This document shows, piece after piece, positions 23,477 through 34,600 of a stretch of 64,000 bases of DNA. Both the position numbers and the translations under genes were made by a program. The stretch lies in contig OY752147.1 of the NCBI GenBank assembly GCA_963573315.1, forward strand, positions 310,001 through 374,000, read 5' to 3'. Source of the stretch: Entomortierella parvispora (taxonomy: Eukaryota > Mortierellomycota > Mortierellomycetes > Mortierellales > Mortierellaceae). The notes under the pieces were generated by a model. The model saw nothing but the letters and a program-made list of their open reading frames with translations. It had not been told where the DNA came from and did no database searches. The number at the start of each line of letters is the position of its first letter. Positions within the stretch are counted from its first letter, which is position 1.

Positions 23477-23924
23477 ATTGCTTTTGCCACCATTCACCGA
23501 AGCCCACCCTTACCAAGACATCCCTACTCTCACATCTCCCCTTCTTCCCCATTGTGGCCCCTGTTGTGCCCTAGTCCGTTTCGATTCGTGTCTCTGACGA
23601 TAACCCCGATAGCCATGGGTTGTACACCAATCCCAACATGTTTTCAGGCGACCAGAGTCGTCGTCCAATGTCGCGCCTTTGCCTTCTTTGACTTGGACGC
23701 GCTTTGCAAGCTTCTGGCTCTGACTCCATTCTCAGACGAATCCCCATAAACGCCCTGCCAGTCGAGGTTATACCAATGCTCTTCTTGCCCATGCAAAGAA
23801 ATTCCGCGAGTACTTCACTGACAACGTTCACATCAGTGTGATCTTTACATAACTAGGAGTGCGGATAAGCTACATGCTCCTTCCAAGCTCCAAAAGGACG
23901 AAAGTGGTGTTCAACTGACAAAAA
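23477..23924. other. Decayed region before the ABCC remnant
   Basis: No supported gene. Short open frames are disrupted. It may include earlier, unrecognisable parts of the ABC transporter remnant that follows. Confidence 0.35.
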
Positions 23925-24215
23925 CGTATTGGGTCTATCAGAACTTTGCCAATGTCTTGCCATCATTCCTCTGGACCCAACTCTGTTTGTCGGCACCGTA
24001 CGCGACAATCTGGTTACCTGAATCCTGTTCACCAAATCTCGGATGCTGTCCTTTGGATAGCACTAGAGCGTATCCACCATAAAGACCACAGCCGTTCTCT
24101 TCCAGGGGGTTGACGGCCTAACAGACGTGCAGAGAAATTTATTAATTCAACGAGGCGCTGGTGATTGACATTGATGAATCGACTGACTTGAAAGTAGAGC
24201 CTTAACACGCCAGAA
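23925..24215 (+). pseudogene. ABCC/MRP-type transporter NBD2 remnant
   Basis: Fragments of a second nucleotide-binding domain of an ABCC (multidrug-resistance-protein type) transporter. G-L-S-E-L-C-Q-C-L-A-I-I-P-L-D-P-T-L-F-V-G-T-V-R-D-N-L is followed in other frames by S-D-A-V-L-W-I-A-L-E-R-I-H, then V-I-D-I-D-E-S-T-D where the Walker B and D-loop would be. The Q-loop Gln of I-P-Q-D-P is Leu here. Stops and frameshifts are frequent and there is no intact Walker A or signature motif nearby. Confidence 0.65.
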
Positions 24216-24441
24216 CAACAATGAAACAAGCCATAACTGAACGAGCACTTGCTGCCAATAAAGAAAATTTGAACTTATATTCATTGAGTGCCCTTCTTTG
24301 TATTAAAAGGTTGGCCTCCGGTAGCCAGAAGCGAAAACGAGACCAACAAGCACCTAATCCAGCAGTAGCCATTGACAGAAGATAATCCTCTTTATTTTTT
24401 TTCTTCTCCAGAAACAAAGAGAGCTGTGGTTACTCCACTAT

Positions 24442-25335
24442 TTACAGCTTCTGCTTCAGGAACTCAACGAGCTTGGGCAGGACCTTGGGCACATGGCGAT
24501 CGTACAGATCAATGTGAGTCGATCCATCGACAAGGTAGAGCTCTTTGCCCTCACCCGCCGCCTTGTAGGCCTTTTCACTCCAGATCAAGGTGTCAGCCTT
24601 GGATCCAGCAATGAGCAAGAGCGGGCGGGGCGCGATCTGATCAATCTGGGCATATGAATCGTAGATAGCAAATTGGTTGTAGCTCCAGATCGCTGTGCGA
24701 TTGATTGAATTGGGGTGACCACCGCGAGGGGTCAGGTAATATTCTGCTCCTTCCGACATGAGACTGGGAGGCTGGCCCTTGACGTCCTCAAGATTAGGCA
24801 CAATGGGGAGGTACTTGACCTCTCCGGTCTTGGCGTAGTCAATTCTGGCTTGACCTGCCTCTGCAAGGATTCCATCAATGGTGGGTTTGCCCAGCGTTCG
24901 AATGAAGCCTCCGACGTCAACGGCACTAACGCCGGCCACTACCTTGATACGAGGGTCGGTCGAGGCGCCAAAGATCGCATACCCACCACCAGCACAGACA
25001 CCAACGACTCCAATACGGGAGGGGTCGACATGTTCTTGGAGACTGAGGAACGTCACTGCCGAACGAATATCCTCGCCGGAACCAAAAGCGTCCTCCACCT
25101 GTCTTGGGGTGCCCTCACTCTCTCCTTGATAGCGGCGGTCAAAGGGCAGGGTCACGAATCCATTCTTGGATAGTTCCTGGGCGTATGTACCGGCGGTCTG
25201 CTCCTTCACACCACCAAAGGGGTGGAGGACGACGACAGCAGGCAGCTTCTCGCCGGCCTTGATCGAATCCGGGACGAAAAGATGAGCGGCAATCTTGAAG
25301 TTGGCGCTGGGGAAAGTGACGGTGGTTCGAGTCAT
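24442..25335 (-). CDS. Alpha/beta hydrolase, dienelactone-hydrolase-like
   Basis: 297-aa intronless protein with a complete alpha/beta-hydrolase layout: V-V-L-H-P-F-G-G oxyanion region (about residues 36-42), F-D-R-R-Y-Q-G-E-S block, nucleophile elbow G-V-C-A-G-G at 112-117, acid Asp247 in G-S-K-A-D, and His273 in D-G-S-T-H-I-D. The nucleophile is Cys114, as in dienelactone hydrolases, rather than Ser. No signal peptide, so probably cytosolic. Substrate unknown; related fungal proteins are annotated as DLH-family or polyketide-transferase-like hydrolases. An F-box gene lies on the other side of a 545-base divergent promoter region. Confidence 0.9.
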   Translation of the reverse strand: MTRTTVTFPSANFKIAAHLFVPDSIKAGEKLPAVVVLHPFGGVKEQTAGTYAQELSKNGFVTLPFDRRYQGESEGTPRQVEDAFGSGEDIRSAVTFLSLQEHVDPSRIGVVGVCAGGGYAIFGASTDPRIKVVAGVSAVDVGGFIRTLGKPTIDGILAEAGQARIDYAKTGEVKYLPIVPNLEDVKGQPPSLMSEGAEYYLTPRGGHPNSINRTAIWSYNQFAIYDSYAQIDQIAPRPLLLIAGSKADTLIWSEKAYKAAGEGKELYLVDGSTHIDLYDRHVPKVLPKLVEFLKQKL

Positions 25336-25880
25336 TGTGTTGAGTGTGAGTATTTCTGTGTGTGGGAAAGATGGATAGGAAAAGCGGTCCCTTTTTATAC
25401 AGCTTGCAAGGATGATGAACTGTGCAAATCAGATTCGTGCACTGGCCACCAAACGAGACCAAACGAGATTGTCTCACATTCTCGTCATGCCCGGTTTTCG
25501 GGTTTGCGCCCAGTCGCCCGTCTCTATCTGAGGTCTGCGCGATATCAAGGCGTCCACTTTAGTGCGTACCATGGAGAGGGATTTTATTGGCGCTGGTCGC
25601 AAATGAAAGAAGCACTGCGTGGCTACGCGTCTCCGATCATGTTAGATCGGGCTGCGGAGCTGGGCATGGAGCGTATACACACGTGACATATAGACACGTG
25701 ATGAAGGCACACGTGACTAAATCCCATCCTGAGGCGCGCACAGGCCCATGCCTGATCTGCTTTGCCTCTTTGCCTCCTTCCACACACACCTTCCCAGGGC
25801 CAGCGCTTTTGTGCCACTCTACTCCTTCTTTGCTTCGCCCTTTGTCAATCTCATCTATCCTCCCACAAAGCCTCGGCAAA
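25336..25880. promoter_or_regulatory. Divergent promoter with three phased CACGTG boxes
   Basis: Region between the divergent hydrolase (minus) and F-box (plus) genes. CACGTG occurs at 25680-25685, 25695-25700 and 25710-25715, exactly 15 bases apart and each read as CACGTGA(C/T). This is the core site of bHLH factors (E-box; Cbf1, Pho4 and USF types). The cluster is 165-200 bases upstream of the F-box start codon. A bHLH gene is encoded at 3178-7943, but whether that protein binds here is unknown. Confidence 0.6.
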
Positions 25881-27386
25881 ATGAGTCCCCCGCTGCAAGA
25901 CCACCCGCTCTTCCTGCCCGAGCTTCTCTCCATCGTGGTATCTCTTCTCCAGCACGATAAACCCACTGTCCTCTCCTGCCTCCGCACATGCAAGGACTTC
26001 CGCAACGCCTTTGCTCCAATTATCTGGAAGGATATTGTCCTTCCCCACGCCGTCGGTAAATCGACTCGCAAGATCTCGCCAAAATCTGTCAGGAACTATG
26101 CTCCTTATATCGGCTCTTTGACCTTCCGAGAGGACGCTGCTGAAAGCTACGCCTTCAAGTCTTTGATTTGCCCCAGACTGACCAAACTACAACTATGGAC
26201 ATCACGAGTGCTAAGAAAGGAGTGGATCCAAGACCTGAGTGATGTCCCCGAGTCCTTGGTCCACCTCAACTGTGGGACGCTTCAAGAGCTCTGCTTATCT
26301 GGGTTTCTGTTCTGGTCTGAAGATGTAAAGTTCTGGACCACGGTCGGAACAGTGACAGGTTTGAAGTGTCTTCGTGTGATCAACTCTTACTTTTGCGATC
26401 TGGAGAGTATGCAGGCCTTCTGGGATGTTTGCACGGCGGAATCATTAGAACGATTGTATCTGGAGAAAACCAGGCTCGTGGCACCTGTTCAGGAAATACA
26501 GACTCCAACAAAGCAGCTGCAGCATGCTACCTTTCGAGAAGTCACGACCAACACTCCAAAAGAGCTGACAGACATGATTTCAATTTTATTGGGAAATGCC
26601 TCAGGCTTGGTCTCTTTGGCGTTGATGATCATGGATCAAGAGGCCACTTGTAACGGGCTGCGACCTCTTCTTCAACGATCCCGTATTCTTTGGCCAACCC
26701 TCTCTCGCCTTGACATGAATCCATCAGACAATGTTACTGACAATGAATTGAGCCAGATCATAAGGATGCTTCCAACCTCAATCATGACCTTGAATTGTCG
26801 AAACCTCGGTCCTAGGTCCTTCCGATCTATGCTGGATATGTATTCGAGCACAATGACCCTTCTGGACCTCTCTCGTTACCAAAATTTATCAAGTACAGAT
26901 ATTCGTCGCGTGTTCTGGGAATGTAAGAACCTAAAGTCACTCACATCCGGCTCCAATTACTCGATCCAAGTCTCGGACGTAATTACTTCCTCTTGGGTTT
27001 GCTCTGAACTACAGGAATGGAACCTTGGCATAGTGAACGATGCCGAAGATCCAGGAAAGGGCGGTCGGGAGATCTTTCGACGGTTGGCTCAGATGCCAAA
27101 GTTAACGAGCCTCCAAATGTTGCCCAACTTTCCACAGGGGCAGGGCTCGCTCTTGTCACCTCGGCTTGTTCTGGGCCTGGATGAAGTGGTATCGTTGAAA
27201 CGGTTGAAACGATTCGATTTTGATAGTCGAGCAATGAGTCAAAGAGACTGGCATTGGATTCTAAAGACATTTAATCGACTGGAGAATATCTCTTGCTGGA
27301 TCAACCGGGACGATGATCTACAGCAGAAGTTTCTTGTCGAACTGAGAAAAAAGTATGGAGTCCAGATCAAAGAGTTCCTTGTTTGA
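25881..27386 (+). CDS. F-box protein with LRR-like tail
   Basis: 501-aa single-exon protein. The N-terminal F-box (about residues 10-50) reads L-P-E-L-L-S-I-V-V-S-L-L ... V-L-S-C-L-R-T-C-K-D-F-R-N-A-F. It is followed by leucine-rich segments (L-T-K-L-Q-L-W, L-E-R-L-Y-L-E, L-S-R-L-D-M-N, M-T-L-L-D-L-S, L-K-R-F-D-F-D). Probable SCF ubiquitin-ligase substrate adaptor; substrate unknown. The frame is open upstream to 25587, but the Met at 25881 directly precedes the F-box and follows a C/T-rich leader. Confidence 0.88.
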   Translation: MSPPLQDHPLFLPELLSIVVSLLQHDKPTVLSCLRTCKDFRNAFAPIIWKDIVLPHAVGKSTRKISPKSVRNYAPYIGSLTFREDAAESYAFKSLICPRLTKLQLWTSRVLRKEWIQDLSDVPESLVHLNCGTLQELCLSGFLFWSEDVKFWTTVGTVTGLKCLRVINSYFCDLESMQAFWDVCTAESLERLYLEKTRLVAPVQEIQTPTKQLQHATFREVTTNTPKELTDMISILLGNASGLVSLALMIMDQEATCNGLRPLLQRSRILWPTLSRLDMNPSDNVTDNELSQIIRMLPTSIMTLNCRNLGPRSFRSMLDMYSSTMTLLDLSRYQNLSSTDIRRVFWECKNLKSLTSGSNYSIQVSDVITSSWVCSELQEWNLGIVNDAEDPGKGGREIFRRLAQMPKLTSLQMLPNFPQGQGSLLSPRLVLGLDEVVSLKRLKRFDFDSRAMSQRDWHWILKTFNRLENISCWINRDDDLQQKFLVELRKKYGVQIKEFLV

Positions 27387-27834
27387 ACAGTTGAAGGGAT
27401 AGGACGTATGGTTCTTTATTGTTGTCTGATGATGTTCAGCAGGTACAACCATGAGGCGAACGCATGAAAATGAACATTTCGAATCTCTCTTTTCCTCAAT
27501 AAAGTCCTGACATCGACATTCCTCATGGTAACTGCGGTGCCTTTGAAGAGAAAAAGCGGGTGCTCTTTTTTGGGGTACAAAAGAGGGTCGAGTGTTCCTT
27601 GAAATGAAAAAGGGCGACTACGTGGCGCAGCCTGCTCCCACACTCTGCAGGGCTCACGACTTTCTTTTCAATCCTCGGCACTGTCGTCCTTTTCCTTCTT
27701 TCATCTTTCCATCCCTCCCTCCCTCCCTCACTTTCATATTTTGCCCTTTCAAGATTTCTCTGCTGTCTAACATACAGAAAAATCACCCTAGTCGTCATCA
27801 ATATCCCCATCTTACTCTTCGTTTACTCAAACCA
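27387..27834. other. Intergenic region
   Basis: AATAAAG near 27498 may serve the F-box transcript. A C/T-rich leader with CCCTCCCTCCCTCC (27712-27727) precedes the next start. No gene seen. Confidence 0.5.
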
Positions 27835-28641
27835 ATGGAAGGATCCAGTTACAAACCTACAAAGGCCCTCCTCGACTCATTACAAAAGAGGCCCTTGAAA
27901 ATCACAGTTGTCAATTGTCTGGGAGCATCCGGGTCCACCTCCATCATCTACCGGGTTTCAGAGAACAACTTCATCCCCGTCACCGTCCCTACCGCCGCGG
28001 TCTACACGATCCCGGCCCCAAATTTCACCATGTATCTCTCTCAGTCCAAGGTCAAGATGGGGAGTTCCTCTTACTCTTGTCCGGTCACACCTTCCGCTGC
28101 CCGTCCCCCCGCTGCCACAGCTTCCACTCTACTAGACTGGGGCTCCTCTCTCCTCTCCTCCATCACCCGTCCTTTCCGCAACCCTGACAATACCCTCCCT
28201 CAGGGAACACTCAAGGTACCCCTTTCTTTGGTCGATGTCTCGGGCCAGTGCGGGTACCAACGTAACCACAGCTTTTTCGCAGAGTTCAGCGATGCCATGA
28301 TCTTTACGCTGGACGCCTCCCGTCGCGACGCGGATTGGAACGAGGAGGAGCGGATGCTGATCGAAAGGTTGCTGACGTATACCGAGGACCAGGGCACTGC
28401 GTTGTTAATGTTTGTGAACAAGATGGATCGACAGGATGCCAGGACCGTACGTGAGGTCATGGTGACGTTGAGATTGGACCGGGCTTTGGAGAGATACGAA
28501 AGATTACAATCGACGTTCCCAAAGTGGTTGGTCACAGGTTGTAGTGCGAAAACAGGAGAAGGGATCCAAGAAGGCATGGAATGGCTTGTTGGTTACGCAT
28601 TGGAAAAACGTGCCCGAACGGATGCCATAAAGAAAACATGA
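27835..28641 (+). CDS. Small-GTPase-like protein with degenerate P-loop
   Basis: 268-aa single-exon protein with the order of G motifs of a Ras/Arf-type GTPase. The G3 motif D-V-S-G-Q (134-138), G4 N-K-M-D (195-198) and G5 C-S-A-K (236-239) are intact. The G1 P-loop reads G-A-S-G-S-T-S (30-36), so the invariant Lys of G-K-S/T is replaced by Ser. A Ser/Pro-rich insert (about 80-125) lies between the switch I region and G3. Without the Lys, nucleotide binding is expected to be weak or absent, so this may be a pseudo-GTPase acting as a scaffold. There is no N-terminal Gly for myristoylation and no C-terminal Cys for prenylation. D-x-x-G-Q and the overall spacing favour an Arf/SRP-beta-like relative. 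Confidence 0.8.
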   Translation: MEGSSYKPTKALLDSLQKRPLKITVVNCLGASGSTSIIYRVSENNFIPVTVPTAAVYTIPAPNFTMYLSQSKVKMGSSSYSCPVTPSAARPPAATASTLLDWGSSLLSSITRPFRNPDNTLPQGTLKVPLSLVDVSGQCGYQRNHSFFAEFSDAMIFTLDASRRDADWNEEERMLIERLLTYTEDQGTALLMFVNKMDRQDARTVREVMVTLRLDRALERYERLQSTFPKWLVTGCSAKTGEGIQEGMEWLVGYALEKRARTDAIKKT

Positions 28642-28951
28642 TAAAAAAATCCATCAAGTATTGCAAAATCTGTTCTTTTGAGGAAGGGACCAAATTATGT
28701 ATTATAACAAAGTTTCCAGAAGAATGAGGGGAGAGAGGGGAGGTGAGAGAAAAGAAGGAGGGAAGGAACGAATGAAACAGGAAGAAGAAAAAGAAGGAGC
28801 AAGGCGGATATAAAAGTACAGTTGACTGCTCGGTCAAGGCCGAAAAAAATTCCCTAGATATCGAGTTGGGTGTGTTTGTCTTGATGGTTTCCCTGTTTCC
28901 ATCTCCAGCAAGATACCATCCATTCGTTTTCTTGTTTCCCTGTATCGTCTC

Positions 28952-30862
28952 TCAGCAGCATCTGGATTTACGCCTTGCTTCCGATTCTGTATCCCAATCC
29001 AGTCGCGTGGATCCCGGCGATCCATTCCCTGTTCCTCCTCCAACCATGTCCAGTTCCATTTGTGGTATCCTCACTGTTTTGGCAATGTACAAGAATGCGT
29101 CCTCGACATGAATCCCATCCTTTGCCGAAGCCTCAAAGCATGGCATCTCTGTTTTAGATCCTGTTACGGTCGAATGCTCCTGTGCAAAACCTCGTGCCTG
29201 TCGTCTAGATACTACTCGATCGTCAATATCAATCTTGTTTCCCAAAAGCACAAAGGGGAAATCTGGGTTTGAGTCTCCTATTCCGGCCTGGTTCAAAAAT
29301 TCTCGCCGCCATTTGGCCAGATGTTCAAATGTGAGATAGTTGGTCACGTCGTAACAGAGCACACATGCATCCGCGCCACGATAGAATGCGATTCCGAGCG
29401 ATTGGAATCTTTCTTGGCCTAAAAAGAGGAGAGAAGGAGGGTTGAGTGTCGATCATTTGTTGCACAGTGACAAAACAAGAGCCATGTGGGCATGCAACAA
29501 GTAAGGGGCTAGAGAAAAAAGGGAGAGAGCCGTTGATCACCATGAGAACTTTTTTTTCCCCAACTCACCCGCTGTATCCCAAATCTGAAGCGAGACCCGT
29601 TTGCCGTCGTCCAACTCAATCTCCTTTGTGATAAAGTCGGCGCCGATCGTGGCCTTGTATGCATTGGTGAACCTCTTGTGAATAAACTGTTGATTTTTTC
29701 CCACAACGCAAAAAAAAGAGCGTGAAGGGGTAGAGGGAAGCACATGTTAGTTTTCTGTGACCCAATTCCCGCCCTCTTTGTGTTTGTTTTCCATGCATGC
29801 CACAACGATATTTGGCTCCAGGGTCGTGTGCGTTTGCGATGGTTAGTCCTTGGTCAGAAGAAATGAATTTGTTATTTGTTGTTGTCCTCCTGCCCTGTTG
29901 TCTTGGTGCACTGGCTGGTAGATCGGTCGGTGAATCCGAGGTCTGCTGCCCCCTACCTCGTCGACCATCCCCTCACCCCTTATGATTCCCTTTGTTGTTA
30001 TCCACATGTTCGTCGATAACGAAGAAAAAGAGACGAGGCGCTACCAACCAACCAACTCTTTTTTGATTTTTTTTTTTTTTGGACACAAGGCCCAGATGTA
30101 CATCCGTGGTCGGCTCTCCAACTCTTGTTCCTTGTTGTCTTGTGTCCAGAACTTTAAGCCCATCCATCGTGTTCCTCGCTATCTTGGATCCTCCCCGAGA
30201 ACTTGGATCCGGTCGAAGGTTGCTACGTCAGGCTCCTGGCTATGTTCCTGCCGCTGTTTCTTTGTTTTCCTTTGCTTTGCCGGCTTCCTGTCCTGTTAAC
30301 GAAACAACGACAAAGTTGTCTACAGAGAAAAGGAGCTGCTCATACCTGATTACGCAAAGACGTCTGTCAAACAACCCGATCGAAACGAACCAAAGACAAC
30401 AACAACAACAATATCATCAGTATTAACAAAAAAAAAAAAAAAAAGAAAAAACGTTAGTCAAGGGTTGGTTTACGTTTCAATTGTCATGGAGCGCAGGAGG
30501 GTCAGGTAATCAGTCAATGTCTAGACTCGACATCGGTCCAATAGTCCTGTCCCAATTTGTCGACATGCAGCCACACACGCCAAGGGATCCCCTCTGTCTA
30601 GCGACTGTTGTAAAACTGGCTGTGCAAGGGGAAGGGGGAAAAGCAGACGAGGAGCGAGTTGAAATTGCGCATGCGGGGGTTCATTTGTCGGTTCTTTGCA
30701 TGCTTCCTGTCCTCGAGGTAAAATCGGAGCAGTAGGATGAGGGCAAGGAGTGTGGGTCGAGAAGAAGAAGAAGAGGAAACGGAGGCAGTAAAACAGCATG
30801 GACAGTACCTTGCCAACACCTCCGTCGCCGATGAGGACGACTTTTAGCAGCTGCTTGCCCAT
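28952..30862 (-). CDS. ypt7: Rab7/Ypt7-type GTPase with 18-nt micro-exon
   Basis: Predicted 218-aa Rab GTPase of late endosome and vacuole traffic. Minus-strand exons in order: 30809-30862, 30346-30363 (18 nt), 29569-29686 and 28952-29418; all phases close. G1 is G-D-G-G-V-G-K-T, split so that T-S-L-R-N-Q is entirely encoded by the micro-exon. Switch I carries K-A-T-I-G-A-D-F, then [23 protein letters not shown] (Rab7-typical), G-N-K-I-D and E-A-S-A-K. The C-terminus is R-C-C, a double-cysteine geranylgeranylation site; yeast and animal Rab7 usually end C-x-C. Vacuole fusion and autophagosome delivery need this Rab, and ATG4 is the next gene upstream, though linkage may be coincidental. Confidence 0.92.
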
Positions 30863-31685
30863 GGGAGAGGTGGGCGTCCTGTGTGCGTGTTGTGGCGGAA
30901 TGGTGAAAGTCGAGAGTGTGTGAGTGAGTGGTGAATGTATTGAAGGAGGAGCTGTCGATGTCCTTGCGGGTGGGGTTGACAAGAAGACGAGCGAGTGAAT
31001 GAGGAATGAGGAAGAAAGAAAGGCAGCGAGGAAGGAAGGAAGGGAACAAGGGAAGAAGAACAGGAAAAGAACACACTCACTCACTCCAGGCCAGTCTTCA
31101 AACAAGAACGACAGGCAGAGAATTGCTCCCCGCGACAAGATCCCTCATCCTCTTCCTCCTCTTCCTCCTCTTCTTCCTCTTCATCTTCTTCTTCTTCCAC
31201 CTCCCCTTGCTCTCCTCTATCCTTCCTTCCTTCTCCGAGAGTGAACACGCCTCCTGAACCCCAACCAACTGGTCCACCCCACCCACCCCTCCATCATTAT
31301 CCCTGTCTTTGTGTCTTCGCGTTCTTCCTTTCTTATTTCTTATTTCTTATTTCTTATCCTATCCCCCTGTCCTTTCGATCGATCCTGCTACCCTCATGAC
31401 TTCCTACCTTCCTGCTTCCTTTCCGTTTCGTCAAAGGAAAAGAATTTAAAAGTACTAGGATCAAGTTGATCTTCTCGCTTGGGCCAATCTCTCACTCTCG
31501 CTCTTTCTTTTGCTGCAGGGCATTGCATTGCATTGCCACAGATAGTCCGCGTGCCTGCTCTATCCAACTTTTTTTTGGGTCCTGCCCTGGATTGGATTGT
31601 CCTCAATAACTGCTACTATCGTGAACAAAGGCCAATCTTTGTATTCCTTACTTGTTCTTTACTCTCACTTCATTTTATTCCTTCT
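30863..31685. other. Intergenic region, Rab7 promoter and ATG4 3' end
   Basis: Contains A/G-rich and C/T-rich tracts, a CTTCTTCCTCCT run (about 31147-31200) and four copies of TTTCTTA(T) at 31328-31358. No gene seen. Confidence 0.5.
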
Positions 31686-34600
31686 CTAGAATGCATCCTT
31701 CTCCCAGTCTTCATCGTCGTCATCCTCACCATCATCGCCAGCGACATTTCCTTCACCCCCATCATCTTCCTGATTCTCTTCGGCGGTTCTTGTCACTGAT
31801 AGTGTGGCGTCGCCTGCCGTCGCCGTTGTGGTCGATTGTACTTGCGGGGGAAACGGTTCATGCAAGGGCGAGGGCGAGGTCGAATGAGAGTCCGAGTGCG
31901 AGTGCGAGTGCAGGGGCAGCGTTGTGGCACTGTCTCCCTGTCTTCCTCCCTCCGCGTGTGCGCACAGACGATCCACAAAATCAATTTTCAAATCAACAAC
32001 ACCATCAACCTGCTCTTGTTGACTTTGCAAAGGCTCATCTGGCCCCACCAGGTGCTCTTGTTGTCGGGGTTGCTGTCCGTGCTCATCATGCTCGTATCCG
32101 TGCTCAGAGAGCTCCGATGGGGATGGGCGCTGTGGTGACGGCTGCTGCCATCCCCGATGTTCAAGCTCTTGACCCACTAGAGTCTCGTCATTGACCGTCC
32201 CCCACGCACGATCCGCCTTTTCGTCGATGTGGAACCCATTGAGCGCCTGTTGGACCTCCTCCAATGGCGTCAGATCGTCCATCAATGTCACCAAGGGACA
32301 GTCCCTTCGCTCCATATCCTGATCCAGTCTCCTCTTCAGGTCTTGCAGCTCTTCCAATGATCGGACCAGGAACCCTAAAAGCATTGACGGATCAAGCTCC
32401 TGAATATCCATCGATCGAACTACCCCGCAATGAAAGCTCTATTTCAGTCGGAGACAAAGATATACGTTAAGCGTTTCCCGGTGAAGGAAGACTACTCACC
32501 CATTGTCCAAAGACAAGAATCAGCAACTGGCTTTTGGAACTTACGGGGATAGGATAGGACACCACAATATCCTCTGGTGGAACTCTCGTCTTGACAAAGT
32601 GGGGGTCATAATAGTATAGATCATCCCCTAGTTGAGAAAAACGCAACAAGGACGTTAGCAAGGAAACAGGTAAAAAGCGCCTGATGCTACACTTTTTTTT
32701 CATCTTCTTACCTTGGGATGCAACGAAATACAGGGAGCGGCCCGGTCGTCCTCCAGCAATTCCTAAAAACTGTGGTACCCTGAACAATCGCTTTAGATTC
32801 CCACGGTAGCTCTCTGTAACCTTGTCCAACCCAAAACGTGTCGGCAGCAGCAACAGGACTGGCCGGATCCAAGGTAGGACAACGGTTCCATCTTCCAGCG
32901 CCTCACCCGACATAGACGAGATAGAGGACGATAGATTGGTTGAGGTAGCTGCGGCCTGCAAAAGGGTCGAAAATCGCACACATCCATCCATGTTCACAAC
33001 AATTTGCAACGGACAGTCATGGTGTTTGACAGATAGCCGTCTACGATGGAAGGACAAGAAATTAGTAAAAACCCCGCAGCAAGATGCAAAATAAAAATAA
33101 AAAAAAAGACCAGCCAAGGTTCCGATATGGAAACATACTGTAGTGCATGCGCGACTGTTGCTGGTCCAAACCATTCCCCAATCTTCTTATCGAGCACGAG
33201 CCCCTCCTTGGCAATCCCATGAATACTATAGTATGCTTTTGGTGAGGTCGCCGCAGGTTCATCGCAGAACCAACCGAGCATGCGTCTGTATCGTCGAAGG
33301 TGCTGCCTTTGTTTCTTTTGCTCTCGTTCATCCACCTCGGTGGGTGGATTACTGGATGTCTTTGGTTGAGGGAGATGGACCCGCCATTCTAAACAGCAGA
33401 CAATAGTCGATAAAGTTAGTGTCTTTTAAACCATCCATCCACCTTGCCCTCTAATACAATTGACCAGTGCTTTAACATACCTCGCCCCATCATAACCTGA
33501 ACAAACGCCTGTGCTAAAAGACTCTGACCAGTTCGCATCATGCACCCCCACCCTGAATCACATGTGTAAAAGGAAGGCTCGATCCGGGATAGGTCCTTCC
33601 TGTAAGTGAACCAAAGCCTGGACTGGAAATCCATCATAAACCGTGTCAAAGTCTGGCGCTGTTGCTCCCTCTGCTTCTGGAAATGATGTGCTGCGATCAA
33701 AGCTCCGTTCAAGTCGATAGTTCCTTTTCGTTTAGGATCCTTATCTGTGAAAGGATTGTCTTCGTTAGGGGTGGCGGTTCCCGTCGATGTATCGTCCTCG
33801 GAAGTTCCTGGAGAGATGGTGAGCATTGGAGGACTGAGGAGCAAGGATAGATAGGCCGACGTTGAGGCTGGCAGTGATACCACGTCGATATTCAGATCTT
33901 GATCTTGGAACATCTTATCATGGAGAAGTTGGGTGTCTGAACTGTCTTCCACCCCGGACGTCCGAGACCTTGAACCCAAAAAGCTTTTTCTGGGCAAAGA
34001 CATGGACAACGATCCTGTCGCTCCTAGGATCGTTGAGGGTATAGCAGGTGTAGGTGGTGTGGAGGTCGTGGGCGAGAAAAGACCCATCGAAGGAAATGAT
34101 GATTTTGCAGAAGCGATGGAAAGAGAGAGAGATCGCCGCCAAGAACGTTTAGGAACCGGGATAGACGGATCGGATACCGGTGCGACGCTATCGCTGAAAT
34201 CACGAGCAAGCGAGTTCGAGGCTGGCATGCTTGCAGGCCCACGTTGACGATTCATATCGCTTGAGTCTCTCGATTCGGTTACAGTTGTCGATAGTAGGGA
34301 TGCGGCTGTGGTCGCGTTCATTGTCTTTTTGCTGCTGGCCAAGTCCATGAATACGCCCTCACTTCTTGACCGTTGCGAAATATGACCTCTATTATGGGTA
34401 CGTTGGCTCTGGGGTCGATCAGTGTCTTGTCCAGAGTCGTCCTTGGGGGTAGATCTTCGTGGTAGCCCCATCCCTGATCGAATATAGGACAACGCCTCTT
34501 TTCGCTCGTCTGTCAAGCCAACCTTAAAGTCCACCATGTCTTTCTCTCCGTCTCTAGAGAAGGCAGCCATCTCTGGAATGTTGCCAGAGGAGTAAACTCG

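Noticed and set aside
23077..23749. Open frames of 165, 197 and 118 aa on both strands with nine-residue repeats
   Set aside because: A 27-base repeat keeps every frame open; upstream and downstream parts have no coding character.
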